Positions 1 through 8,672 of a stretch of 64,000 bases of DNA are shown here, in pieces. This stretch comes from Deltaproteobacteria bacterium (GTDB lineage Bacteria > Myxococcota_A > Polyangia > Polyangiales > Ga0077539), in the NCBI GenBank assembly GCA_947477565.1, contig CANJUR010000001.1:153996-217995 (forward strand), given 5' to 3'. The notes under the pieces are model-generated. The model did not search any database and had not been told where the DNA came from. It saw only the letters and a program-made list of their open reading frames with translations. The translations under genes were made by a program, and so were the position numbers. How positions within the stretch are numbered: the first letter of the stretch is position 1; each line of letters starts with the position of its first letter.

Positions 1-1247
1 GCGATGCGGAGGTCACGAGCCGCGCCGTGGTGCCCGCGACCGTGTGCTTCTCGCTCGCGGCCTCGGCGGCCTCGATGCCCCGCGCCGTCGGCCTCGCCAT
101 CGAAGCGACGGCGTACTCCGCCGCAGCGCAGCGCACGTTCTTTCTCAACCCGCGGGTCAACGCCTCGCCCTGCATGAGCCCGGTCTTCGCCGTGGCCGAC
201 CTCGCGCAACTGCGGGCCCCGATGCCCATCACGCTCGCGGCCACCGTGCGCGACGCGCAGGGGTCCGTCGCGGCCATGACGCGCGCCGTGCAGTCTGCCA
301 CGCTCCTGCCGGGCAATGTCTTCACCTGGGATCCTCCCTTCGCCGCGGTGGGCCGCGAAGCGATGGACGAACTCAGCGCCGTCTGGGTCATGCCGCACGC
401 GCGCCCGATCGAGGGGCTGTTTCGCACCGTCGAGGCGCTGAGCGTCTTTCCGGGCGGCTTTGGCCTGCGGGCCTACGATCGCGGCACCTGGACCCGCTCG
501 GCCACCGTGCCCATCGAGGGCTACGCCTACGAGAACCTCTACCTCGAGGGCGAAGAGGCGCTCGACATCCAGATCCTGTCGGCCACCGGCGACGCGGTCG
601 ATCTCACGCTCCTGACACCCGCGCAGTACGGCGCGTGGCGCAGTGACCACGGTGCCGCCGCGAGCGCGCGCTGGTCGGGCGTCGGGGTCGGCGCAGCGCT
701 CACGCGCCGTCCTGGGACGCCCGGGTGGTACGTGCTCGCGCTTACAGTCTCGGCGGGCACCGCGACGCCTGTCGAGGTCCGTTGGTCGCGCTCCAACACC
801 CGCGAAGACGTCGTCGAAGACCTCCTGCGTGCGGTGTACGACACCCTCGTGGCGCGGGGCGTCTCGGTCACGCCCGTCACCGCGGCGACCTTCCACGGTT
901 TCACGCAGATGCGCCGCAGCGTCGAGGTGCTCGGCATGCGCAGCGGCTCCACCGTCGATGTCGCGATGCTCGCCGCGAGCCTCGTCGAACTCGTCGGCAT
1001 GGAGCCCGTGCTGCTCTACACCGACGAACAGCTCTACCTCGGCGTGCGTTCGCGCCTGGTACTGGGCGCCGCATCGGAGCCCCTGGTGTGGGCCCTCGAC
1101 CTCTCGAACCTCAGGCCCGGCGGCTTCGACACGGCTTTCGACGACGGGCTTCGTGCCGTCGCCAACGCGCGCAGCCGGGCACCCTACTTCCACGCACAGG
1201 ACATCGCGACCGCGCGCGCGCACGGCATCGCCCCACTACCCCGATGA
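1..1247 (+). CDS. transglutaminase-like secreted protein, 5'-truncated, probably inactive
   Basis: The reading frame is open from the left edge, so the start and any signal peptide lie outside the window. The visible ~415 residues align along their length with the C-terminal part of the next gene: both have a YAYEN.YLE block, a GWYVL block, an SNxREDV..LLRAVYD block and a final transglutaminase-like fold. In the downstream paralogue the fold has a Cys in RTGNC and a His in YTNTHAL. Here the matching positions read RSGST and YTDEQLY, so both presumed catalytic residues are lost. The stop overlaps the next start (ATGA), indicating translational coupling. Tandem duplication is clear; loss of activity is inferred. 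The alternative is that this family never used a Cys/His pair for catalysis. Confidence 0.75.
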   Translation, partial: DAEVTSRAVVPATVCFSLAASAASMPRAVGLAIEATAYSAAAQRTFFLNPRVNASPCMSPVFAVADLAQLRAPMPITLAATVRDAQGSVAAMTRAVQSATLLPGNVFTWDPPFAAVGREAMDELSAVWVMPHARPIEGLFRTVEALSVFPGGFGLRAYDRGTWTRSATVPIEGYAYENLYLEGEEALDIQILSATGDAVDLTLLTPAQYGAWRSDHGAAASARWSGVGVGAALTRRPGTPGWYVLALTVSAGTATPVEVRWSRSNTREDVVEDLLRAVYDTLVARGVSVTPVTAATFHGFTQMRRSVEVLGMRSGSTVDVAMLAASLVELVGMEPVLLYTDEQLYLGVRSRLVLGAASEPLVWALDLSNLRPGGFDTAFDDGLRAVANARSRAPYFHAQDIATARAHGIAPLPR

Positions 1248-3208
1248 AAACTGCCACCTTCGCCTTTCGGCTCGCCTCCCTGGCGCTCGGGCTGTGGTTC
1301 TGCGCCACCCTCGGATGCTCCGACCCCGCGCCCTCGGCCTGCCCGGCCAATGTCGAACGTCCGTGTACATGCACGAATGGTCGTGTGGGTACGCAGGTGT
1401 GCAACGCGACGAGAACGGCGCTCCTGGCGTGTCGGTGTGACGGCGGCCTCGACGCCTCGGTACCGTCCGACGGCAGCCCTGCCGTGCTGGGCGAGATCGC
1501 CGACACCCACTGCGCCGAAGGGCTCACCCACTGCGGTCGCTGCGTGAACCTCCAGAGCGACCCCGCGCACTGCGGGGCCTGCGGTCGCGCGTGCGGCGCG
1601 GGACAGTGGTGCAGCGACGGCTCGTGCGGCGGCGGCTGCACAGAGGCGCGAGTGTTCTGCGCCGACCGCTGCGTCGATACCACGAGCGATCAGGCCCACT
1701 GCGGCGCGTGTGGCCGGGCCTGCGCCGCGGGTGAAACGTGCCTCACGGGGCGCTGCACGCCGAGCTGCGAAGCCCCGCAGACGTCGTGCGGCGGGGCCTG
1801 CGTGCTCACCGCGTCGGACCCCGCCCACTGCGGGTCCTGCGGCCGCGCCTGCCCTTCTGGGAGCATGTGCTTCCGTCGCAACTGCCTGAGCGCCGCCCTC
1901 CCCTTCAACGTCAGCGTGACGCACCCTGTCGTGCGACCGCCCGCGCTCGGCTCGCGCTCGTTCCCGCTGTACCTCTCGCATCTTATCGGCAGCGCCACCG
2001 TGCGACACCCGATCGAGATGGAGGTCGCGTGCTTCACCCTCGCGAGCCTCGACGGCGCGCCCCACACCGCGCGCATCACCGTCGATGTGCCGGGATACAC
2101 CGACGCGGCGGCCGTGCGTAGCGTCGCCGTGCCTGCCACGGGAACCACCCGCGCATGCGTGAGCCCGACCTTCTCCGCCGCGCGTGTCCGGGCGCTCACC
2201 GAGGCGACGCGCGGGCAGGTGACCTACAGCGTCGAGATGGTCGGCGCGGGGTTTACCCTCAGCGATTACCTTGCGGTCGACCTGCTGCCCGCAGGCGACA
2301 TCGTGTGGGAGCCCCCGAGCGACCATGTCTCGCAGCCGGCGATGGACGCGCTCAGCGCGGTCTTCGTGCGCCCCGACGACCCCTCCGTGGTCTCCCTCCA
2401 GGCCGCTGTCGAAGCGAGAAGTGCGTGGCCCGGCGCGCTGCACGGCTACGAGCGGCCGCGCCGCCCCCGAAGCCATGCCATTGCGCCGGGGAGCTACGCC
2501 TACGAAAACGTCTATCTCGAGCCCGGCGAAACGCTGGCGCTCGAGGTCGGGGCGATCGACGGCGCACGCTCCGTGGACGTGGCGCTCTTTCGGGCGAGCG
2601 CCTACGCGGCATGGCAGAGCGATCGCTCGGGCGTCGCCGCGCAGGCGTGGCCCGCGAGCGAGCAGGGCGCGACGCAGAGCTTCACCTCGACGAGCGGCGG
2701 CTGGTACGTGCTCGTGCTCAACGCGCCCGGTTCCGCTGCTGTACGTGTCGCCTGGACGCGCTCGAACTCGCGTGAAGACGTCGCCGAATACGCCCTGCGC
2801 GCCGTGTACGACGCCCTTCGCACACGGGGCATCACCTACACCGACATCTCGGCCAGCTTCTACGCCGGCGCGCAACACCTCCGCACGCCCGCGGAGGTGC
2901 TCGCCACCCGCACCGGCAACTGCATCGAGGGCGCGTTCCTCTTCGCGAGCCTCCTCGAGCGCCTCGGCCTCGATCCCGTGCTCGTCTACACCAACACCCA
3001 CGCCCTCGTCGCGCTGCGCTCTCGCCCCGCGAGCGCGGGCGCCGCGGTGCTCTGGCCTCTCGAAACCACGCTGCTCGAGTCGCAGCCCTTCGAGGTCGCC
3101 TTCAACGCCGGCCGCCAGCAGCTCGCGTCGATCCCGCTGACGGCGGCGTACTTCAACACTGTGGACGTGCGCGCTGCCCGCCAGGCGGGCGTGGCGCCGA
3201 CGCCTTGA
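1244..3208 (+). CDS. Cys-rich lipoprotein with transglutaminase-like C-terminal domain
   Basis: 654 residues. The ATG at 1244 overlaps the upstream stop and gives a lipoprotein signal peptide ending LGC|S, so the protein is probably anchored on the envelope. Residues ~90-220 hold three Cys-rich repeats of the DPAHCGACGRAC type. These are common in myxobacterial surface proteins and are probably disulphide-bonded. The middle resembles the preceding gene (YAYENVYLE, GWYVLVLN). The C-terminal ~150 residues resemble a transglutaminase core, with Cys in RTGNCIEGA and His in YTNTHALVALRS; a third catalytic Asp is not obvious. The substrate is unknown. The frame stays open upstream of 1244, but that extension lacks a signal peptide and would cover the previous gene. 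Confidence 0.75.
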   Translation: MKTATFAFRLASLALGLWFCATLGCSDPAPSACPANVERPCTCTNGRVGTQVCNATRTALLACRCDGGLDASVPSDGSPAVLGEIADTHCAEGLTHCGRCVNLQSDPAHCGACGRACGAGQWCSDGSCGGGCTEARVFCADRCVDTTSDQAHCGACGRACAAGETCLTGRCTPSCEAPQTSCGGACVLTASDPAHCGSCGRACPSGSMCFRRNCLSAALPFNVSVTHPVVRPPALGSRSFPLYLSHLIGSATVRHPIEMEVACFTLASLDGAPHTARITVDVPGYTDAAAVRSVAVPATGTTRACVSPTFSAARVRALTEATRGQVTYSVEMVGAGFTLSDYLAVDLLPAGDIVWEPPSDHVSQPAMDALSAVFVRPDDPSVVSLQAAVEARSAWPGALHGYERPRRPRSHAIAPGSYAYENVYLEPGETLALEVGAIDGARSVDVALFRASAYAAWQSDRSGVAAQAWPASEQGATQSFTSTSGGWYVLVLNAPGSAAVRVAWTRSNSREDVAEYALRAVYDALRTRGITYTDISASFYAGAQHLRTPAEVLATRTGNCIEGAFLFASLLERLGLDPVLVYTNTHALVALRSRPASAGAAVLWPLETTLLESQPFEVAFNAGRQQLASIPLTAAYFNTVDVRAARQAGVAPTP

Positions 3209-3343
3209 TGGCACCACGCCGGTGATATCGGCGCGACATTGCCGTCGGCGACGGCGCTGGCTTACCTCGCTCAGGCTCTCCGTGGCGCGGCACCCCAACA
3301 GGGTTTTGCCGCGGACCGCAACCAGGGCCTCACCGAGGTGCTC

Positions 3344-6300
3344 ATGCAACGATCCGCAGCTTCTTTCTCGCTCTGGCGCTTGACCGTCGCCGCCGTTCTG
3401 GCCCTCGGTTGTGCCAGCGAGGGCCTCGCGCCGATGGACGCCACCGCCGAGGGCGTTGCGCCCGACGACGCGGCGCTTGTGGATGTCACCTTCGACGCCC
3501 TTTCGGCCGAGGCTGCCGCATGTGGCCCCGGTCAGGTGCGCTGCGAGGGAGTCTGCACCGACCTCACGCGCGATGCGCTCCACTGCGGCGCATGCGGGGC
3601 GGCGTGCCCGGCCACGCAGACGTGCTCCGCGGGAGCGTGCGCGTGCCCGAGCGACCGTACGCTCTGCGGCGGAACCTGCGTCGACCTCACCGGCGACCCC
3701 GGGAACTGCGCTGCATGTGGCGTCTCGTGCAGTGCCACCGAGCCCTTCTGCGTCGCGGGCGCTTGTCGTGCGACGTGTCCGTCACCTCTCGCGGCGTGCG
3801 GCGGGCGATGCATCGACACGGCCAGGAGCGCCTCGCACTGCGGCGCCTGCGGCAACGTGTGCCCCGCGGCTCAGGGATGCCTCGCAGGCGCCTGCGTCTC
3901 CTGCGAAACCCCCGGCGTCGACTGCGGCACGCGGAGCGCCCTCTGCGACGGAATCTGCACGGGCCGCAGCCACGTGGATTGGGGGCTGTCATGTGCCTTT
4001 GACTGCATATGGACGGGCTGCCAGGACGACTGGGCCGACTGCGACCAAAGCACTTGGAACGGCTGCGAGGTGAGCCTCCTCGCGGGTCTCTCCAACTGCG
4101 GCGCGTGCGGCAACGTGTGCCCCGTCCCTCCGCATGCCACCGCCGGGTGCTCCGGAGGCCGTTGCGGCGTCGGACAATGCTTAAATTACTGGGCCAACTG
4201 CGACGGCGACGCGGCCAACGGCTGCGAACTGTACGCCTACAACGACCGCCTCAACTGCGGCGCCTGCGACCGTGCCTGTTGGGACGGTCAGACCTGCATG
4301 GGCGTGGTTTGTGTCGGCCCTACCGTGACCTGTCCCACGGGTTATGAGAACCTCGACGGCAACGAAGCCAACGGCTGCGAGCGAATCCTTCCGCCGAGGC
4401 CCGTCGCGCCGCTCTCGACCGCGACCACCACGCGGCAGGCCCCACGCCTCACCTGGCTGCTGGCATCGCTCACGACGGGCGCACAGGTGCAGATCTGCGC
4501 CGACCGGGCCTGCGCGTCGGTGGAGCAGACGCTCTCGGTGACATCGGGGAGCTCGACGGTTCCCGCGCCGCTCACGACCGGAATTCACTTCTGGCGCCTC
4601 GCGGGGCGTTCGGCCTCCGGGCGCGTCGGCACGCGCTACTCCCCCGTGTGGAACTTCCGTGTCGGGGCCCGAACCTCCCTCGCTGTCGATAGCAGCAACG
4701 GGGCGACGCTCGACGTCAACGGTGACGGGTACGGCGATCTTGCCATCGGGGCCGAGGAGTACGACTACGATCGCGGCGTCGTGCAAGTGTATCCCGGAGG
4801 CTCCGGCGGCCTCGCTGCGACGCCGACCACAACGCTGACGAGCGCTGGGCTGCGAGACAAATTCGGCTCGTGGGTGGCGAGCGCGGGAGACACCAACGGT
4901 GACGGCTTCGGCGACCTGATCGTGGGCGCGCCGGACTCCAATGGAGAGCGGGGGCGGGCCGAGGTCTATCTCGGGAGCGCCACGGGTCTCGCCACGACGC
5001 CGACATGGACCGTAGAGGGCGATGTTCTCTCGGACACCACGATGCACTACGGCCAGCTGGTGCTGGGCATCGGCGACGCCAACCGCGACGGCTACGCCGA
5101 CGTGGCCGTGTCGGGTCGCGGCACAACCTTGAGCGGAACGGTTCGGATCTACCATGGCTCGGCCACGGGCCTCTCGACCAGCCCTGCGCGCACCCTGAAC
5201 GGGACCTCCGCTGATACCAATTACGACAACTTCGGCGCCGGACTGGCCGCGGGCGATGTCAACGGCGACGGCTACGCAGACCTCAGCGTCGGCGTCCCGC
5301 GCAATCATGTCTATGGGATGGTCAGGATCTATCTCGGCGGCTCCGCCGGGATCAGTGCGACGGTCCATCGCACGCTCAGCATCTCCACCACGGAAGACTT
5401 CTTTGGCCTTAGCGGGGCCATGGCGGACTTCAACGGAGACGGCTACTGCGACGCTGCCATCGGAGCCAGCGCCTCCACGACGATCTGGTACGGGGCTGCG
5501 ACCGGAATTCCGACGAGTCCCGGAACCGCCTCGTTCGACGGCCCTGGGTTCTCCGCTGGGGACGTAAACCGTGACGGCTTTGCCGACCTCGGCGTGAACA
5601 ACAGCACCAACTTCTCCATCTGGCCGGGTCGATCGTCCGGTACTTTCATCTCCGCTTTTCAGGCCACAACTGCAGAGTTTCGCAGCGGGGATGCGCTCGG
5701 CGACGTCAACGGCGACGGCTACACCGACTTCGTGCTCTTCGACCGGAGTTCCTCGGCGGGCACTGCACGGCGCGCGACGGTGTACCGCGGGGCTGCGACC
5801 CGCACCAACGCAGAGGTCCTGCGCTCCTTTGCGATCTGCCGTGCAGGCTACGCCGACTGCGACGGCGACGCGGCCAACGGCTGCGAAGCGAGGCTCGACA
5901 CCCACACTCAACACTGCGGTGCCTGCGGAAATGTGTGCCCTGCCTCCGCGCACGCCACAGCCGCTTGCCGGATCGGCGTTTGCTCCGGCGGAACCTGCTC
6001 CGCGGGCTACGCCAACTGCGACGCGACGGGCACCAACGGCTGCGAGGTGATCCTCCTTACGGATCCGTCCAACTGCGGCGCGTGCGGTCGGGTGTGCCCG
6101 ACGGATCAGAGCTGCACGAACGGCGTGTGCGCGGCCTGTACCGGGAGCGGCATGGCGACCTGCACGGGGGTGTGTCGCGACCTGGCGAACGACGTGAACC
6201 ACTGCGGCGGGTGTGGCGTGGTGTGCCCCGCGGGCAGGGTGTGCCAGGGGGGAGCATGTGCAGTGTCGTGCTCGGCGGCGGGCACCACGGGTTGCGCGGG

Positions 6301-7993
6301 GACGTGCCGTAACCTCTCTCTGGACCCATACAACTGCGGGACCTGCGGCAACACCTGCCTCGCCGATCAGGTCTGCACGGCAGGGACTTGCGTCAATGCC
6401 AGTACGACCTGCTCCTCGGGATACGACTACCTGGATGGCAATCCTGCCAACGGCTGCTCGCAGATCCCCACGCCGCGGGCGATCAGGCCGCTCGCGATGG
6501 CGACGGTAAGCTCGCAAACACCGCTTCTGCGCTGGGCGATGCCTCGCGGCATTGACCTTGCGCGCGTTCAGGTCTGCTCCACGCGAACCTGCGGCAACGT
6601 GGAATGGAGCCAGGACGCCGAGGGCGGCACGGTCACCGTGGGACTCACCCTCACACCAGGGATCCACTGGTGGCGTCTGCGCGGGCGCACCAATACCGGT
6701 CGCTTCAGCACCGGTTGGTCACCCGCGTGGTGGTTTCGGGTGGGCTACCGCAGCGCACCCGTGAACACCAGCGGCGGGACCACGCTCGACGTCAACGGCG
6801 ACGGCTACTCCGACGTCGCGGTGGGCGCGCCTGGCTACGCGGGAGGGGGGCGCGTCACCGTGTACCTTGGCAGCGCGTCAGGCATCTCGACAACTCCCTC
6901 GGTCACCCTCGACCCACCTACGGGGCTCTCTCGCTTTGGCTCTTCGGTGGCCAGCGCGGGCGATGTCAACGGCGACGGCTATGGCGACCTTGCGGTACTG
7001 GCCACTAGCCAAACACTCATCTATCTCGGAAGAAGCGGAACCCTGCCAACGAGCCCTGCCACGACGATCACCACGGGCGACAGCGTCGCAAGCGCGGGCG
7101 ACGTCAACGGTGACGGCTACGCGGACATCATTGTTGGCCGTTCTGCGGCTCAGGTCGCCAACATCTACCTGGGGAGCGCGACGGGGCTTCCGAATACCGC
7201 CGGGTACCGCCTGAGCCAGGATTACCTCGGTTTCGGACTCTCGGTGGCCGGGGCGGGAGACGTCAACGGAGACGGCTTCGACGATATCTTGATCGGCACA
7301 TATCTAGATGATTGTGGTACCGGGCGCGGCAATTCCGGAAGAGTTGTCCTCTATCTTGGAAGCATGACAGGCCTGCAGTTCTCCCCCAACAGATACTGCG
7401 GTTCATCTGATTTTTTCGGCTATTCGGTGGCCGGAGCCGGCGACGTCAACGGCGATGGCTACGCAGATGTCCTGATGAGCGCTTATGCCACTATTGGCTA
7501 CAACATTCCCTATTTTAGTTTATATCTAGGTGGGACTTCCGGCCTATCGTCCTATCCTCAGAGTATGATAGACCAGGGAGGGACGTCTCTGTATGAGTAT
7601 GGGTCATTTGTGGCAGGAGCCGGGGATCTCGACGCAGACGGTTATGCTGACATTGTGGTGGGAACCAAGGACACGCGGACTTTCTCGGCGCCTGAGTGGA
7701 TCCGGACCGGGGGACGGGTGAACGTCTACCGCGGAATGCCGAGTGGCATCTCTGAGACTGCATGGTGGACCCATGAGGTCAGCGAGCAGGACGTCGACTA
7801 TGGCGCCAGCGTAGGAGGCGTAGGCGATGTCAATGGAGACAACTATGCAGACATCCTGGTGGGAGCCCCGGGTCGGTCGCGCGCGTACCTGTACATGTCG
7901 AGCCCGACGGGCTTTCCCACGTCGTCGGTGTCGGCCACGCTCGGCAGCGGCAGCGCCGTGAGTGACGAGTTCGGCGCTGCCGTGGTCCGGTAG
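3344..7993 (+). CDS. giant lipoprotein with two Cys-rich/FG-GAP propeller modules
   Basis: 1549 residues. The ATG at 3344 follows GAGGTG at good spacing and gives a lipoprotein signal ending LALGC; the frame upstream has no signal. The protein contains one arrangement twice: a Cys-rich array (HCGACG units, NGCE motifs), a short beta domain (RLTWLL / LLRWAM ... GIHFWRL / GIHWWRL), then FG-GAP blades carrying DVNGDGYAD-type calcium loops. The first propeller ends near nt 5820 and the second runs from about 6770 to the stop. Integrin-alpha-like propellers usually mediate calcium-dependent binding. Nothing suggests an enzyme. The final ~600 nt are visibly richer in A+T than the rest of the gene. 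Confidence 0.85.
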   Translation: MQRSAASFSLWRLTVAAVLALGCASEGLAPMDATAEGVAPDDAALVDVTFDALSAEAAACGPGQVRCEGVCTDLTRDALHCGACGAACPATQTCSAGACACPSDRTLCGGTCVDLTGDPGNCAACGVSCSATEPFCVAGACRATCPSPLAACGGRCIDTARSASHCGACGNVCPAAQGCLAGACVSCETPGVDCGTRSALCDGICTGRSHVDWGLSCAFDCIWTGCQDDWADCDQSTWNGCEVSLLAGLSNCGACGNVCPVPPHATAGCSGGRCGVGQCLNYWANCDGDAANGCELYAYNDRLNCGACDRACWDGQTCMGVVCVGPTVTCPTGYENLDGNEANGCERILPPRPVAPLSTATTTRQAPRLTWLLASLTTGAQVQICADRACASVEQTLSVTSGSSTVPAPLTTGIHFWRLAGRSASGRVGTRYSPVWNFRVGARTSLAVDSSNGATLDVNGDGYGDLAIGAEEYDYDRGVVQVYPGGSGGLAATPTTTLTSAGLRDKFGSWVASAGDTNGDGFGDLIVGAPDSNGERGRAEVYLGSATGLATTPTWTVEGDVLSDTTMHYGQLVLGIGDANRDGYADVAVSGRGTTLSGTVRIYHGSATGLSTSPARTLNGTSADTNYDNFGAGLAAGDVNGDGYADLSVGVPRNHVYGMVRIYLGGSAGISATVHRTLSISTTEDFFGLSGAMADFNGDGYCDAAIGASASTTIWYGAATGIPTSPGTASFDGPGFSAGDVNRDGFADLGVNNSTNFSIWPGRSSGTFISAFQATTAEFRSGDALGDVNGDGYTDFVLFDRSSSAGTARRATVYRGAATRTNAEVLRSFAICRAGYADCDGDAANGCEARLDTHTQHCGACGNVCPASAHATAACRIGVCSGGTCSAGYANCDATGTNGCEVILLTDPSNCGACGRVCPTDQSCTNGVCAACTGSGMATCTGVCRDLANDVNHCGGCGVVCPAGRVCQGGACAVSCSAAGTTGCAGTCRNLSLDPYNCGTCGNTCLADQVCTAGTCVNASTTCSSGYDYLDGNPANGCSQIPTPRAIRPLAMATVSSQTPLLRWAMPRGIDLARVQVCSTRTCGNVEWSQDAEGGTVTVGLTLTPGIHWWRLRGRTNTGRFSTGWSPAWWFRVGYRSAPVNTSGGTTLDVNGDGYSDVAVGAPGYAGGGRVTVYLGSASGISTTPSVTLDPPTGLSRFGSSVASAGDVNGDGYGDLAVLATSQTLIYLGRSGTLPTSPATTITTGDSVASAGDVNGDGYADIIVGRSAAQVANIYLGSATGLPNTAGYRLSQDYLGFGLSVAGAGDVNGDGFDDILIGTYLDDCGTGRGNSGRVVLYLGSMTGLQFSPNRYCGSSDFFGYSVAGAGDVNGDGYADVLMSAYATIGYNIPYFSLYLGGTSGLSSYPQSMIDQGGTSLYEYGSFVAGAGDLDADGYADIVVGTKDTRTFSAPEWIRTGGRVNVYRGMPSGISETAWWTHEVSEQDVDYGASVGGVGDVNGDNYADILVGAPGRSRAYLYMSSPTGFPTSSVSATLGSGSAVSDEFGAAVVR

Positions 7994-8098
7994 CGGCGGG
8001 CGAGTGCCAGGAGGTTCTCGGTACAGGCCATTCAAGGTGTATCGGATACATTACAGTCAGCATCTTTCGACGGGTGCCGTTGGCACCAGGAAGAAGTC

Positions 8099-8539
8099 AT
8101 GAATACCCACTCCCGCGCGATCTCTGTATGCCTTTTTCTATCGGCCTCGCAGCTGGCGGGATGTTCTACAGACAGCGTCACCGGCGGAGCTGACAGCGGC
8201 ACCGCGGGGACCTGCGACGCCGCGCTCGAGCGCTGGGTCACCATCGGTCGCTGGCGCAACGCTTCCTGCACGGGGACCATGGTCGCCTCGCAGCGGCTCC
8301 CGGTTCACTACGGGAGCACCTGCTGCCATTCGAGCACCACTGGCGCAGGCCACGAAAACTCGAGCAGCCGCTTCACCTGCGGCGCGAGCACGTTCACGTA
8401 CACCCAGTGGACCTCGCTGACGTGCAGCGGCGGCACGAACCCCGCCGGTGTCGTCAAGGCGTACACCCTCACCGACTGTACGGAGGACACGCCGCCGGGG
8501 ACCTGGGGCCGCATCACGGACTTCAGCGGGTGCATGTAG
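8099..8539 (+). CDS. small Cys-rich lipoprotein, paralogue of the gene at 10387-10911
   Basis: 146 residues. The ATG is preceded by AGGAAGAAGTC, and the signal peptide ends LAGC. The mature part has about ten Cys and no recognised domain. It shares an ordered pattern with the minus-strand lipoprotein at 10387-10911: H[ED]NS, then F[TS][YF].Q[WF], L[TN]C[ST]G, VK[AT]Y.L..C..DTPP and a final D..C. The pattern, not a database hit, is the evidence for homology. Function is unknown; position beside FG-GAP lipoproteins suggests a cell-surface role. Confidence 0.7.
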   Translation: MNTHSRAISVCLFLSASQLAGCSTDSVTGGADSGTAGTCDAALERWVTIGRWRNASCTGTMVASQRLPVHYGSTCCHSSTTGAGHENSSSRFTCGASTFTYTQWTSLTCSGGTNPAGVVKAYTLTDCTEDTPPGTWGRITDFSGCM

Positions 8540-8672
8540 CGCCGCGTACCTGCGCGGAAGGGCGCCCTGGGCGGTGATCCGATGCCCAGCAGCGCCGGCG
8601 GGAGAGTGACCGCTCGCACCGGGTGGTGTTGCCAGTGGAAGTTCTCGCACCGACCTGAGAAAGTGCCGCGCA

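Noticed and set aside
1184-3583. Long minus-strand open frame (~800 codons) opposite the first surface-protein genes
   Set aside because: It is a shadow of GC-rich codon bias on the plus strand; translation is Arg/Gly/Ala/His-rich with no domain or signal, and the plus-strand frames have clear homology.
4181-6667. Minus-strand open frame of ~828 codons opposite the FG-GAP giant
   Set aside because: Regular VAVAV-type repeats are the antisense of DVNGDGYAD codons; no independent evidence for a gene.
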